DNA of 64,000 bases from Bacillus gobiensis (GTDB lineage Bacteria; Bacillota; Bacilli; Bacillales; Bacillaceae): assembly GCF_001278705.1 (NCBI RefSeq), contig NZ_CP012600.1, positions 186,190-250,189 of the forward strand, given 5' to 3'. The notes beneath the pieces are model-generated. The model worked only from the letters and a program-made list of their open reading frames with translations. It did no database searches and was not told where the DNA came from. This document shows, one piece after another, positions 8,452 through 18,620 of the stretch. Numbering within the stretch: position 1 is the stretch's first letter; the number at the start of each line of letters is the position of its first letter. Made by a program: the position numbers and the translations under genes.

Positions 8452-8696
8452 GAAGGCTGAGACTTGTCATATCATGGGCCAATTAAATAGTAGTTCGATT
8501 CAGTTTAACCCCTATTAACGGGCAGTAAGACCTCACCTCAAAGTTCCGAGAGTCGTTGAAAATAGGAGGGGGTTTAACTATCCATAAAAGCAACTACAAA
8601 ATGAAGTAAGTTGAAAAGCATTAAATTACGATTACTAGTCCAATATTTAATGTTTTTCATTTTTTTTACTAACTTTCTAGCATAAGGGATCTAGTA
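8452..8696. other. Non-coding stretch with an imperfect inverted pair
   Basis: No gene seen. GTTTAACCCCTATT (near 8507) and AATAGGAGGGGGTTTAAC (near 8562) form an imperfect inverted pair that could be the end of a decayed small element. No transposase is present. Confidence 0.3.
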
Positions 8697-8789
8697 AGGC
8701 TGTTATTATATGAAATTAAGAATGAAGGCGAAAAATTAATTGCAATTTATAATGAAGAGGATAAGAAGTTTATTAGTTTAATGAAATAG
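8697..8789 (+). pseudogene. Orphan C-terminal tip of an LXG toxin
   Basis: The frame ending with TAG at 8787-8789 reads LYEIKNEGEKLIAIYNEED, then KKFISLMK. It aligns with the last residues of the intact toxin (ELYKVSAGEEKLLGVFDATLGKFIKP). The rest of the toxin is missing. It lies immediately before an intact immunity gene, as a real toxin would. Confidence 0.7.
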
Positions 8790-8801
8790 GAGGGGATAAA
8801 G

Positions 8802-9188
8802 ATGAGAAGCGGGAAGAGAGCAGTATATAAAGGGGTAGAATATGAATATATTACAAAAAACGACAAAATCTATAAGTTATTCGTAAAAGACTCATCACTT
8901 GCACCAGATGACTTCGAATTAAATGAAAAAGGTAATTATCAAAAATTTGTTACACGAGATGAAATTGACGTTTTGTATTATATTGATCAGTTTGCAAAAT
9001 ATAAAGGGCATAAATTCCCAATATGGGAAACTAACGGAGTTCAATTATTATTAGGAGAAGGGAGCTATAAAATTACGAAAGAAGTAGGGTTTCCCCCATC
9101 AGGGTTACCTTGGGAGCGAGGATTATATAAGAAGTGGATTCCAAAAAGTGATATTGAAGAAATATTGGAAGAAAAAACCCCTCTTTAG
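8802..9188 (+). CDS. Orphan immunity protein, paralogue of the upstream one
   Basis: A 128-residue protein with a strong RBS (AGGAGGGG) before its ATG. It keeps the same architecture as the immunity protein at 7567-7941: a KYKGHKFPIWE strand, LLLGEGSY turn, and KKWIPKSDIEEILEE tail. Its own toxin survives only as the tip just upstream. Keeping an intact immunity gene without toxin fits the known use of orphan immunity genes against neighbours that still carry the toxin. Confidence 0.7.
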   Translation: MRSGKRAVYKGVEYEYITKNDKIYKLFVKDSSLAPDDFELNEKGNYQKFVTRDEIDVLYYIDQFAKYKGHKFPIWETNGVQLLLGEGSYKITKEVGFPPSGLPWERGLYKKWIPKSDIEEILEEKTPL

Positions 9189-9244
9189 GTGCTGAATTGT
9201 ATCAAGTGTCAGATGGTAAAACAGTAATCAATAATATAAAGTAA
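9188..9244 (+). pseudogene. Second orphan toxin tip
   Basis: Overlapping the immunity stop codon by one base, the frame GAELYQVSDGKTVINNIK then stop aligns with GAELYKVSAGEEKLLGVFD of the intact toxin. Only 18 residues remain. It shows that at least one more toxin module once followed. Confidence 0.6.
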
Positions 9245-9270
9245 CCTAGCAAACTTTAATTTGCTAGGTT
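9243..9270 (+). terminator. Hairpin ending the toxin locus
   Basis: AACCTAGCAAA pairs perfectly with TTTGCTAGGTT around a 6-base loop, directly at the last toxin-tip stop. The T-run is short. Confidence 0.5.
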
Positions 9271-9317
9271 TACTAGGTGGGATGGGCTGCCCTTAAAAAC
9301 CTGATTGGTTTATCGAA

Positions 9318-9352
9318 CAATCAGTTGGGGATGTAAACACCCCAACTGATTG
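9318..9352 (-). terminator. Hairpin after the amylase gene
   Basis: CAATCAGTTGGGG pairs perfectly with CCCCAACTGATTG around a 9-base loop, 11 bases past the amylase stop. It lacks a clear U-run on either strand, so termination strength is uncertain. Confidence 0.5.
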
Positions 9353-9362
9353 AAGCTTCATT

Positions 9363-10937
9363 TTATTTTATTATCACTGTCGTATTCGCCGGAATGACTA
9401 AAGTTGACTTCACTTTTTTCGCGCCTTTTTCACTTGAAAAAATCAGCTTTCCTTTTTGTGGAACCGTTATGGTGACTGGTTTATTTGATAGATTATGATA
9501 GATTTGAAGCGACTCCTTTTCATAAGAGCGGCTATAGGCAATGACTTGTGAGTTCTCAACTTGTATGGATGCTAAATCGCCTTTTATTAGCTCTTCATGC
9601 AGCTGGCGAATTCGGATCATTTTACGATAATGGTTTAACAGAGAATTTTTTTCTTTATCTTGTGCTTCAACTGAGATTCCGTTATTACCGGTGTTATAAA
9701 CCGGTGTTTCCCAGCTGGATTGACCCTCTCCATCACCTTCATACCAACGGAAGGGTTCGCGAATAAGCTCGTCTGGTTTTTTGCCTGTCATGCCGATTTC
9801 TTCTCCATAATAAATGAATGGATTACCAGGGAGAGTCAAAAGAATAGAAGCTGCCGTCTTTGCTTTATTTATGTTTCCATTTAATTCGCTCATGACACGA
9901 TTTTGATCATGATTCGTTAAAAATATGCCATCAATTTTATTGGGATTATAGGATTCAAATAATTCATCTGTAGCAGAGGCTGCGTCAGCTACACCTTGAT
10001 CTGCCCCGTTTTTCACTGAATCAATGATTTTGCCGGCTAAATCAAAATTAAAGAGAGAATCTAGAGATTGATAATATGGCGCAACCACTTCAGGTTGTTC
10101 CCAGACTTCACCGACTAAATATGTCTGTGGATTTGTCTCTCTCATTGCGTCACGAAATTCGTTCCACCATTCAATATTTTTCTTTGCGCCCTCTGGCGTT
10201 TCCCCTTCAAATACGTGAAGAGCTGCATCTAACCGGAAACCATCAGCGCCTTGTTTTAGCCAGAACTTCCCAACATCTATAATCTCTTCACGCACTTCTG
10301 GATTATCAAAGTTTAGATCAGGCATCACAGACGAGAACGTTCCATAATAGTACCCTTCACCGTATGGATTTTTATGCCACACTTGTTGTCCCCATGGACC
10401 TTTCTCATTTAGGTCTGTTTCATCATCTGCCCAAATATAAAAGTCACGGTATTTGCTGTTTTTATCTGTACCGGCTTTCTTAAACCAAGGATGTTCACTG
10501 CTCGTATGATTAACGACGAGATCGATGATGACTTTCGTACCACGCTTATGAGCTTCTTTTGTCAGTTTTTTAAAATCTCTTAAATTTCCATACTCGGGGG
10601 CAACACTATAGTAATCGGTTACGTCATATTTATGATAGCTTGGTGAAGGATGAATGGGCATTAGCCACATTCCATTTACTTGTAAGTCTTTTTTGTTATG
10701 TGGATTTCCATCGTTTATGTAATCCAGCTTCTTTGTAATCCCTTTCAAATCCCCGTGTCCATCATTGTTAGAATCGTAAAAAGAGTTGACATAGATTTCA
10801 TAAAAAACTCCATTTTTACTGTTATTATCGCCCCCATTGCTAGATACTGTTTCCGCGCTTACTCCACTTGATAAACTTACAGCCAGCGTAAATGACAGTG
10901 ACAATGTAATTGCAGCAGACCGCTTTTTCTTTTTCAT
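9363..10937 (-). CDS. Secreted GH13 alpha-amylase family enzyme
   Basis: A 524-residue glycoside hydrolase family 13 protein with a Sec signal peptide ([20 protein letters not shown]..., likely cut after SSGVSA). All four GH13 regions are present: DLVVNH (region I), GFRLDAALH (region II, nucleophile Asp), GEVWEQ (region III, acid/base Glu) and FLTNHDQNR (region IV, transition-state Asp). A C-terminal beta domain closes the protein. It should hydrolyse alpha-1,4-glucans outside the cell; length and sequence recall the ~520-residue amylase of B. megaterium. The ATG at 10937 has GGAG 8 bases upstream and is preferred to the ATG five codons earlier. A promoter and cre site precede it. Confidence 0.92.
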   Translation of the reverse strand: MKKKKRSAAITLSLSFTLAVSLSSGVSAETVSSNGGDNNSKNGVFYEIYVNSFYDSNNDGHGDLKGITKKLDYINDGNPHNKKDLQVNGMWLMPIHPSPSYHKYDVTDYYSVAPEYGNLRDFKKLTKEAHKRGTKVIIDLVVNHTSSEHPWFKKAGTDKNSKYRDFYIWADDETDLNEKGPWGQQVWHKNPYGEGYYYGTFSSVMPDLNFDNPEVREEIIDVGKFWLKQGADGFRLDAALHVFEGETPEGAKKNIEWWNEFRDAMRETNPQTYLVGEVWEQPEVVAPYYQSLDSLFNFDLAGKIIDSVKNGADQGVADAASATDELFESYNPNKIDGIFLTNHDQNRVMSELNGNINKAKTAASILLTLPGNPFIYYGEEIGMTGKKPDELIREPFRWYEGDGEGQSSWETPVYNTGNNGISVEAQDKEKNSLLNHYRKMIRIRQLHEELIKGDLASIQVENSQVIAYSRSYEKESLQIYHNLSNKPVTITVPQKGKLIFSSEKGAKKVKSTLVIPANTTVIIK

Positions 10938-10967
10938 ACCCACATCTCCCATCTCCCATTTGTTGAA

Positions 10968-10981
10968 TGTAAACGTTTACT
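10968..10981 (-). promoter_or_regulatory. cre site (CcpA) upstream of the amylase
   Basis: GTAAACGTTTAC is a perfect 12-bp palindrome matching the catabolite-responsive-element core. It sits about 16 bases downstream of the -10 box of the amylase promoter, a position from which CcpA usually represses. A LacI-family sugar regulator could also use it. Confidence 0.75.
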
Positions 10982-10995
10982 CGATTACAAACAAA

Positions 10996-11024
10996 AATGT
11001 ATCACCTGATGGAGAATATTTCAA
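10996..11024 (-). promoter_or_regulatory. SigA-type promoter of the amylase gene
   Basis: On the minus strand TTGAAA (11024-11019) and TACATT (11001-10996) are spaced 17 bases apart. Confidence 0.55.
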
Positions 11025-11040
11025 TGTTTTCTAGGATTTT

Positions 11041-12681
<1,641 letters not shown>

Positions 12682-12720
12682 AAAAAATGTCTAACCCCTT
12701 CCAATAAAGGAGATTATTTT

Positions 12721-12744
12721 ATGAGTGTGGTTGTTCTTAACTAA
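12721..12744 (+). CDS. Seven-codon leader peptide MSVVVLN
   Basis: ATG AGT GTG GTT GTT CTT AAC TAA, preceded by AAAGGAG at 8 bases, an ideal ribosome-binding site. Its codons 4-7 (12731-12741) are the 5' arm of an 11-bp stem with 12825-12835. A ribosome paused here would therefore melt that stem. This is the layout of ribosome-controlled attenuators. Confidence 0.65.
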   Translation: MSVVVLN

Positions 12745-12865
12745 TCCGTAATTCAATACGGTCTTGAAAAGGTGAAAAACTGTGTAAAGCACAGGTTTCT
12801 TTCGTGCACCCTTTTTCGAGAATTGTTAAGAACAAGCATCATAGCAAAGAAGAATGGTTAAATCC

Positions 12866-12897
12866 AAGCTATGGCATGTATTGTCGTGGCTTTTTTT
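12866..12897 (+). terminator. First terminator in the MutS2-like leader
   Basis: AAGCTATGGC pairs over 10 positions (with G-U pairs) with GTCGTGGCTT around a 7-base loop, ending in seven T. Confidence 0.75.
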
Positions 12898-12938
12898 GTG
12901 CATAAAATGTTTTTTTGTGCAGAAAATTATTTCTTCTG

Positions 12939-12973
12939 GCCGTCATGAGCGTTTGTTCATGGCGGCTTTTTTT
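12939..12973 (+). terminator. Second terminator in the MutS2-like leader
   Basis: GCCGTCATGA pairs with TCATGGCGGC (one G-U) and is followed by a seven-T run, 30 bases before the coding start. It lies on the sense strand of the gene and must be bypassed for expression. Confidence 0.8.
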
Positions 12974-13003
12974 GATTGGAAAAAATGAAGGAGGATCAAA
13001 AAA

Positions 13004-14941
13004 ATGAACCAGCAAACAATTGATGTATTAGGATTTCACGAAGTGTTACAGGAGGTGGCAGGCTTCGCAAGGACGTCTCGCGCCAAGGACACGATAAAAA
13101 ATTTAACGCCGATCATGAATAAACGGGCGATCGAACGGATGTTGGAAGAAGTACAGGAGGCTGTACAGATTTTGAACATTAGTTCTAGTGTCCCAATTCA
13201 TGCGTTGGATGAGATGGATCAATACATTCAGCAAGCGAAGAAAGGGTTATATTTGCGGGCAGTCCAATTTTCACGTATTTTATCCTTTCTCGACCATTGT
13301 CGAAAGCTGAAGAATTTTATGAAGGATAAAAACGCGGCGGCACCGACGGTTAGTTTGTATGCGGAATCGATTGACAATTTAAACAATCTGGAGGATGAAT
13401 TAAATCGCTGTATGAGGCATGGGCAGCTTGATGATCATGCTTCCAGTCATTTGGCTTCTGTTCGGAGGCAGCTGTCAATACAGCTTGCGAAATTAAAGGA
13501 TAAGGCTGAAGGAATGGCCAAGTCGAAAAAATACGCAAATTATTTGCAGGATACCATGGTAGCAGAAAGAAATGGGAGGTTTGTCCTTCTGATTAAGAAA
13601 GAATACCGGAATAAAATCAATGGAACTGTTGTTGATGCTTCTGCATCGGGCGCCACTCTGTTTATTGAGCCAAATGAGCTTTCGGATATGAGAGAGGAGA
13701 TTGATTTGCTCAGGCTTTCTGAAGAGCGGGAGATGGAACGGATTTTATATGTCCTTACAGAGAACTTCCTCTCCCGTGAGCAGACGATTCAAATTGCGGC
13801 TGACACAATGCATCATTATGACGTATTGTTTGCAAAAGCAAAGTACAGCCAGCTCCTCAGGGGGACATCACCGTCAGTAAATGAAGACTATCTCATTGAC
13901 TTAAAACGGGCAAGGCACCCGATGCTAAAGGAAAAGGCTGTCCCGCTTTCGCTTTGTTTCGGACAGGAAAACCGCGCTCTCGTGATAACAGGTCCAAACA
14001 CCGGCGGGAAAACAGTCACTTTAAAAACAGTTGGTTTATTAACGATGATGGCTCAGTCCGGTCTCCATATCCCGGCTGATGAGGGGAGTACTCTCCACAT
14101 TTATCAGCAAATTTTCGTGGATATCGGCGACGGACAAAGCATAGCAGAAAACCTGAGCACTTTTAGTTCAAGGCTCGTAAATATCATTGAGATTTTGCAA
14201 GAAACGAATGACCATTCGCTTGTGTTGCTTGATGAGCTCGGTTCTGGCACGGATCCGGGTGAAGGCATGGGTTTAGCAATTGTGATTTTGGAACAGCTTT
14301 TTGAAAAGGGGGCGACACTGTTTGCAACGACGCATTACAGTGAGATGAAGGAGTTTGCAGATCGAAAAGAGGGGTTTTTGAACGGATCAATGGAATTTGA
14401 TCTGGAAACCCTTCAGCCAACCTATCGTCTGTTGCTTGGAGAAAGCGGAAAGAGCCAGGCGTTTGCTATTGCCTTAAAGCTGGGCATGCATCCAAGTATG
14501 ATTGAAAAGGCTTATGAAATTACGTACAAAAAAGAGCATCCGTTCACAAGCAAATTTGATGAGAATGAACTGAAGGAGCCGCGCTATTCCAAACAGATTG
14601 CTACCAACAAATACGCGAGAAGAGCGCAAACACCAAAGTACGCAAAGGCTAGCGAGGAAAAGGTTACAGAGTTTGAGCAAGGAGATAATGTAACGATAAC
14701 AGCAACAAATGAAACAGGCATCGTCTATCAAGGGCCGGACCAGAAAGGAAACTACATTGTGCAAGTGAAGGAGGAAAAGCAAACGATCAATCACAAACGC
14801 TTGAAATTGTATATTGCTGCGAAAGAGTTGTACCCTGAAGATTATGACTTTGATATCATCTTCAAATCAAAGGACTACCGGAAGGCGAAACATCAGCTTG
14901 ATAGAAAGCATGTTGAGGGATTGACAATGGAAGAGGAGTAA
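13004..14941 (+). CDS. MutS2-like ATPase lacking the Smr domain
   Basis: A 645-residue MutS2 paralogue. The N-terminus (QQTIDVLGFHEVLQEVAGFA), clamp helices, Walker A GPNTGGKTV (~residue 329) and Walker B LVLLDELGSGTDPGEG (~405) are typical of MutS2. A KOW-like domain follows (~555-610, FEQGDNVTITATNETGIV). The ~140-residue remainder with the Smr nuclease-like domain of standard MutS2 (~785 residues) is missing. MutS2 of B. subtilis acts on stalled, collided ribosomes, and an Smr-less form could split ribosomes without cutting RNA; that step is inference. The AAGGAGGATC RBS is ideal. Expression must pass two leader terminators, suggesting induction by translation stress. Confidence 0.85.
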   Translation: MNQQTIDVLGFHEVLQEVAGFARTSRAKDTIKNLTPIMNKRAIERMLEEVQEAVQILNISSSVPIHALDEMDQYIQQAKKGLYLRAVQFSRILSFLDHCRKLKNFMKDKNAAAPTVSLYAESIDNLNNLEDELNRCMRHGQLDDHASSHLASVRRQLSIQLAKLKDKAEGMAKSKKYANYLQDTMVAERNGRFVLLIKKEYRNKINGTVVDASASGATLFIEPNELSDMREEIDLLRLSEEREMERILYVLTENFLSREQTIQIAADTMHHYDVLFAKAKYSQLLRGTSPSVNEDYLIDLKRARHPMLKEKAVPLSLCFGQENRALVITGPNTGGKTVTLKTVGLLTMMAQSGLHIPADEGSTLHIYQQIFVDIGDGQSIAENLSTFSSRLVNIIEILQETNDHSLVLLDELGSGTDPGEGMGLAIVILEQLFEKGATLFATTHYSEMKEFADRKEGFLNGSMEFDLETLQPTYRLLLGESGKSQAFAIALKLGMHPSMIEKAYEITYKKEHPFTSKFDENELKEPRYSKQIATNKYARRAQTPKYAKASEEKVTEFEQGDNVTITATNETGIVYQGPDQKGNYIVQVKEEKQTINHKRLKLYIAAKELYPEDYDFDIIFKSKDYRKAKHQLDRKHVEGLTMEEE

Positions 14942-14943
14942 AG

Positions 14944-14979
14944 TGAAAAATCCGTGCTCGTATCAGTACGGATTTTTCA
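14944..14979. terminator. Bidirectional terminator between MutS2-like and LysR genes
   Basis: TGAAAAATCCGT pairs with ACGGATTTTTCA between two convergent genes; T-runs are present on both strands. Confidence 0.8.
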
Positions 14980-14985
14980 TTTGAA

Positions 14986-15837
14986 TTACAGTCCTTTTTC
15001 CCTAACCATCTCTGCAAATGCATTGAATGCTTTACTTGAAAAACGGTCTTTTCGACGAACCATGCAAGTATTCGTAAACCTGAATTTTTCCGGTATCGTA
15101 TAAGTACCCAGGGACTCATAATTTCCGGATAATACAGATTTCGGAAGCAGCGTAGCAGCCAGCCCTGATTGCACGCAGCTTAAAATTGTTTCTAATGAGC
15201 TGATTTCTATCAAATTCTTTAAAGGAATTTTTTCACTCTCAAGCCATTCCTCCAACACTCTTCGAAACGGATCACCTTCAGGAAAAACAGCCCATTTCGT
15301 ATCGTTGAGGTCTGGATAAGCACCAGGTGATTTTGTCAGTAACACAATCTCATCTTTGCGCTTGTATTCATAAATCAACTGAGGAGAATTGCTGGGATCT
15401 GTAACAAAGGCTCCGTCCAGTTGATGGTTAAACACTTTTGCCAATAATTCTTGTGAAGTACGGGTCAAGATAGAGAGGGAGACGTCAGGATGAAGGGTTT
15501 GGAATTCGGAAAGTGTATTCATGAAATTACCGCAAGTTACTGTTTCTACAACACCAATTGTTAGAGGTCCGCTCGGATAAGGAGTATCACGTACAGCTTT
15601 AAGGGCTTCTTCAGATGAATGCAAAATAGTACGAGAATATTTTAAAAATACTGCTCCCTTTTCTGTCAAAGTGACCCCTTTTGGAAGCCTGTAAAAAAGC
15701 GCTACTCCCAATTCTTCCTCAAGTTTCCGCAAACGGGCTGTCAGGTTGGATTGGACATAGCCCAATTTTTCAGCTGCCCGGGATATGCTGCCTTCCTCTG
15801 CGATTTTTGCGAAGATTTTGAAATCTGTTAGTTCCAT
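14986..15837 (-). CDS. LysR-family transcriptional regulator
   Basis: A 283-residue LysR protein: N-terminal winged helix (ELTDFKIFAKIAEEGSISRAAEKLGYVQSNLTARLRKLE, described here in two parts ending at ~residue 40) and a substrate-binding domain (GPLTIGVVETVT, DGAFVTDPSNSPQL, GLAATLLPKSVL). It is transcribed away from the ykkC/ykkD pair across a 126-base gap and probably regulates them. The ATG at 15837, with AGAGGTGA 9 bases before it, is preferred to the ATG two codons upstream. The inducer is unknown. Confidence 0.85.
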   Translation of the reverse strand: MELTDFKIFAKIAEEGSISRAAEKLGYVQSNLTARLRKLEEELGVALFYRLPKGVTLTEKGAVFLKYSRTILHSSEEALKAVRDTPYPSGPLTIGVVETVTCGNFMNTLSEFQTLHPDVSLSILTRTSQELLAKVFNHQLDGAFVTDPSNSPQLIYEYKRKDEIVLLTKSPGAYPDLNDTKWAVFPEGDPFRRVLEEWLESEKIPLKNLIEISSLETILSCVQSGLAATLLPKSVLSGNYESLGTYTIPEKFRFTNTCMVRRKDRFSSKAFNAFAEMVREKGL

Positions 15838-15963
15838 GAACATCCTTCACCTCTTTTGCTATCAAGTAAAATGATGCCTATTTCATTATCTATCATTATA
15901 CTTTATGGAAAAATTTAATTACACTGATAAGACAGTAAAAGCTTGAAGGGGGAACTACATCCA

Positions 15964-16299
15964 ATGAATAAAGAATGGTGGTTCTTGTTAATTGCAGGAG
16001 TATTCGAGGTTGTTTGGGTTGCGGGTTTGAAATATTCAACCACATGGTGGCAGTGGGCCGTAACAGCTGTAATCATCTTAATCAGCTTCAAAGTGCTGCT
16101 CCGCGCTGCTGAAAAGCTGCCGGTTGGTACGATGTATGCTGTTTTTACTGGTGTTGGCACAGCGGGTACAGTGATTACAGAAATATTTCTTTTCAACGAA
16201 CCAGTTCATCCTCTTAAAATTCTGTTTATTGCATTGCTAACAACTGGGATTATTGGCTTAAAGTTCATAACTAGCGAAGAAAAGGAGGGTGCTTCCTAA
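15964..16299 (+). CDS. ykkC: YkkC-like small multidrug resistance subunit
   Basis: A 111-residue, four-helix SMR protein. It carries the conserved Glu of helix 1 (AGVFEVVWVAGLK) and the sequence PVGTMYAVFTGVGTAGTVITE, nearly the same as B. subtilis YkkC. YkkC and YkkD form a heterodimeric exporter for cationic drugs and guanidinium-type compounds. The ATG at 15964 follows a GGGGGA site; the in-frame TTG seven codons upstream lies within it. The stop overlaps the start of ykkD by one base (TAATG). No guanidine-I riboswitch is present in the short 5' region, unlike the usual ykkC locus. Confidence 0.88.
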   Translation: MNKEWWFLLIAGVFEVVWVAGLKYSTTWWQWAVTAVIILISFKVLLRAAEKLPVGTMYAVFTGVGTAGTVITEIFLFNEPVHPLKILFIALLTTGIIGLKFITSEEKEGAS

Positions 16300-16613
16300 T
16301 GGCTTGGATTGCTCTTTTTTCTGCAGGTTTCTGTGAGGTGTTCGGTGTTTTTGCCATTAAACGTGTAACCGTGTATCAAAACTGGACATCTTATTTGTTT
16401 CTCGTACTTGCATACGGCTCAAGTTTTTCACTATTATCGTTGGCAATGACCGGTATTTCAATGGGGACGGCCTACGCTGTTTGGACGGGAATCGGTACAG
16501 CCGGGAGTATGCTGCTCGGAATGATTGCCTTTGGTGAGAGAAAGGAATGGAAGCGTATTTTTTTCATAAGCCTGATCCTCGTTTCTGCTGTCGGCCTTCG
16601 TTTGATTTCTTAA
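16299..16613 (+). CDS. ykkD: YkkD-like small multidrug resistance subunit
   Basis: A 104-residue SMR protein with four membrane helices, the helix-1 Glu (SAGFCEVFGVFAIK) and MGTAYAVWTGIGTAGSMLLG, which matches B. subtilis YkkD. It should pair with YkkC as a dual-topology heterodimer driven by the proton gradient. Translation is coupled to ykkC by the TAATG overlap. SIMPL and acetyltransferase genes follow after ~75 bases and may be read through. Confidence 0.88.
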   Translation: MAWIALFSAGFCEVFGVFAIKRVTVYQNWTSYLFLVLAYGSSFSLLSLAMTGISMGTAYAVWTGIGTAGSMLLGMIAFGERKEWKRIFFISLILVSAVGLRLIS

Positions 16614-16687
16614 AAGGTAATACACATCAGCCTATATATTGAAATATAATGAAAAGAACTGCTCTACAAACGAAAGGAGGGTTCTTA

Positions 16688-17353
16688 ATGAGACGTGATC
16701 CGCAATTTTTTCGCCAGCCTTCTTTGTCACCGGTAAAGCCAGCTGGAAATACGCTTCTAGTAATAGGAGAAGGCACAATTTCAGCAGCACCCGATCAAGC
16801 AAAAATCATCCTGGGGGCAACAACCGAAAATAAGAGTGTCAGTGAAGCGCAGCAGGAAAATGCCGCTGTGATTAACAGAATTATTTCTGCAATAGCCAAT
16901 TTAGGGGTTCCTGAGTCAGCGATTCAAACGGTTACGTACCGGGTGGAGCCTCAATACGATTATGTGGAAGGAAGGCAGGTTTTCCGTAATTATCTTGTCA
17001 CTCACCTTCTGCAAATCACCCTTGATCAAGTTGAGTTAACTGGAAGGATAGTCGATGCGGCAGTTGCCAGCGGAGCAAACTCAATTTCGTCTATCCAATT
17101 TACGTTAAAAGATGAGTCTGCTGGAAAAAATCGTGCATTAGCTCTGGCGGTCAAGAATGCCCAAGAAAAAGCAAGAGCCATCACCAACTCTTTATCTGTC
17201 AATTTAAATGAAACGCCGTTTAAGATAAAGGAGCTCTTTCCAGATGGTGTACCGAGACCGCGCGTATACGCGATGGAAAGCAGTACAACACCGATTCAAA
17301 CAGGAACCTTGTCAATATCAGCGGTAGTCGAAGCGGAATTTTCGTACGTTTAG
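16688..17353 (+). CDS. SIMPL domain (DUF541) protein
   Basis: A 221-residue protein with the SIMPL fold: GEGTISAAPDQAKIILGATTE at the start (Asp-Gln-Ala motif), AVINRIISAIANLGVP, and a repeated beta-alpha-beta half near residue 130 (RALALAVKNAQEKARAI). No signal peptide is evident, although many relatives are exported. Family members are poorly understood. The ATG at 16688 follows AAAGGAGGG at 6 bases and is preferred over an ATG 13 codons upstream. Confidence 0.8.
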   Translation: MRRDPQFFRQPSLSPVKPAGNTLLVIGEGTISAAPDQAKIILGATTENKSVSEAQQENAAVINRIISAIANLGVPESAIQTVTYRVEPQYDYVEGRQVFRNYLVTHLLQITLDQVELTGRIVDAAVASGANSISSIQFTLKDESAGKNRALALAVKNAQEKARAITNSLSVNLNETPFKIKELFPDGVPRPRVYAMESSTTPIQTGTLSISAVVEAEFSYV

Positions 17354-17385
17354 TGCTACTATGAGCTTTAAGGGGAGGAGCCGCG

Positions 17386-17919
17386 ATGTTTCCTGAATTA
17401 GAAACAGAAAGACTTGAATTAAGAGAGATAACAGAAAAAGATACGGAAGATATCTTTGCTTGTTTTTCGAATCAGCTTGTTACTCGCTATTACGGACAAG
17501 AACCATTAACGAGGTTAGAACAGGCGAGAGAGTTTGTGGAATTTTTTTCGAAAATCTATGCTGAAAAACGGGGGATTCGCTGGGGGATTAAACGCAAAGG
17601 GACTAATCATTTAATTGGTACGATCGGATTCAACCTATGGCTGCCAAAGCATCACCGAGCCGAGATCGGTTATGAAATTCACCCGGATTATTGGCGAAAT
17701 GGCTATGCAAGAGAAGCAATTGCAAAATTGATTTCTTTTGGATTTGAACAGCTTGATTTAACGCGTATTGGAGCCGTTGTTTTTCTCGAAAATGATGCAT
17801 CGAATCAATTGCTGTTAAATTTAGGTTTCGAAAAAGAAGGTATTTTAAGAGCATATATGTATCAAAATGGAGTCCCGAATGATGTAAATGTTTACTCGAT
17901 CGTAAAAACAGATTTATAA
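17386..17919 (+). CDS. GNAT acetyltransferase, RimJ/RimL type
   Basis: A 177-residue GNAT protein. It opens with ELETERLELREITEKDTEDI, the standard RimJ/RimL-like start. The acetyl-CoA site is HPDYWRNGYAREAIAKLI (~residues 97-115), and the last motif is NDASNQLLLNLGFEKEGILR. Relatives modify ribosomal protein N-termini or small amines; the substrate here is not predictable. RBS is AGGGGAGGAG. Confidence 0.85.
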   Translation: MFPELETERLELREITEKDTEDIFACFSNQLVTRYYGQEPLTRLEQAREFVEFFSKIYAEKRGIRWGIKRKGTNHLIGTIGFNLWLPKHHRAEIGYEIHPDYWRNGYAREAIAKLISFGFEQLDLTRIGAVVFLENDASNQLLLNLGFEKEGILRAYMYQNGVPNDVNVYSIVKTDL

Positions 17920-17928
17920 ATATCATCG

Positions 17929-17964
17929 AGCCTGTTTTGAGAAAGTGATTGTTTAAAACAGGCT
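17929..17964 (+). terminator. Hairpin after the GNAT gene
   Basis: AGCCTGTTTT pairs perfectly with AAAACAGGCT around a 16-base loop, 9 bases past the stop. It is not followed by a T-run, so it is a weak terminator candidate. Confidence 0.4.
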
Positions 17965-18078
17965 GTATATACATATTTACTAATGATTGAAAAATCAAAT
18001 TATTGCATCAGATTCAAAACTTGATCTGCTATTAAATTATAATAATGTATATTCTACCGTAACCGAGGAGGGATTCTA

Positions 18079-18534
18079 ATGGATATTAAAGTAGATGATT
18101 TAACTGGATCTAAAGTGGCCGAATTGGTGGGAGAGCATCTTCAAGGTATGACAATGCATTCTCCGCCAGAAAGCATACATGCACTAAATCTTGACGCATT
18201 ACGGAAACCAGAAATAACTTTTTGGAGTGCATGGGAGGAAGATGACTTAGTTGGATGCGGGGCACTTAAAGAACTTGATGCCGAACATGGAGAAATAAAA
18301 TCAATGCGAACATCTTCATTGCATTTAAGAAAAGGGGTTGCAAAGCGACTCCTTCAACATATTATTGAAGAAGCCAAACGACGAGGCTACCGACGCTTAA
18401 GTTTGGAAACGGGATCAATGGAAGCTTTCGAACCAGCAAAAAGACTATATGCTAGCTTCGGGTTTCAGTATTGTAAGCCGTTTTCAGATTATATAGAAGA
18501 TCCAAACAGTGTATTTATGACAAAGGAATTATGA
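18079..18534 (+). CDS. ysnE: YsnE-like GNAT N-acetyltransferase
   Basis: A 151-residue GNAT protein almost collinear with B. subtilis YsnE: SPPESIHALNLDALRKPEIT, WSAWEEDDLVGCGALKELD, GEIKSMRTSSLHLRKGVAKR (acetyl-CoA site), LSLETGSMEAFEPAKRLYAS and EDPNSVFMTKEL. YsnE has been linked to indole-acetic-acid formation in some bacilli, but its direct substrate is unsettled. It has its own RBS (GAGGAGGG) and a strong terminator after it. Confidence 0.9.
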   Translation: MDIKVDDLTGSKVAELVGEHLQGMTMHSPPESIHALNLDALRKPEITFWSAWEEDDLVGCGALKELDAEHGEIKSMRTSSLHLRKGVAKRLLQHIIEEAKRRGYRRLSLETGSMEAFEPAKRLYASFGFQYCKPFSDYIEDPNSVFMTKEL

Positions 18535-18580
18535 GAAAAATAATGATATAAAGAACTAGAAATAAAAAAAGTGCTGTCTC

Positions 18581-18620
18581 AAAACCCACAGAGAAAATGA
18601 ATTTTTCTCTGTGGGTTTTT
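18581..18620 (+). terminator. Terminator after ysnE
   Basis: AAAACCCACAGAGAAAA pairs perfectly with TTTTCTCTGTGGGTTTT around a 5-base loop and ends in five T. Confidence 0.9.

Larger units (their letters stand above)
12721..12973 (+). promoter_or_regulatory. Structured attenuator leader of the MutS2-like gene
   Basis: TTGTTCTTAAC (12731-12741) pairs with GTTAAGAACAA (12825-12835). Inside this stem lie a CCGTA/TACGG hairpin (12746-12761) and a longer arm, CTTGAAAAGGTG with CACCCTTTTTCGAG, capped by CTGTG/CACAG. Two intrinsic terminators follow before the gene. The GAACAA of the 3' arm is also complementary to TTGTTC at 12953-12958 inside the second terminator, a possible antiterminator pairing. 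A ribosome stalled on the leader peptide would release that arm. Confidence 0.6.

Noticed and set aside
8507..8580. Insertion sequence or MITE
   Set aside because: Only an imperfect inverted pair is seen; there is no target duplication, second end or transposase.
15844..15963. Guanidine-I riboswitch expected before ykkC
   Set aside because: The 120 bases are mostly A+T-rich promoter-like DNA; I could not find the conserved riboswitch core or a terminator.
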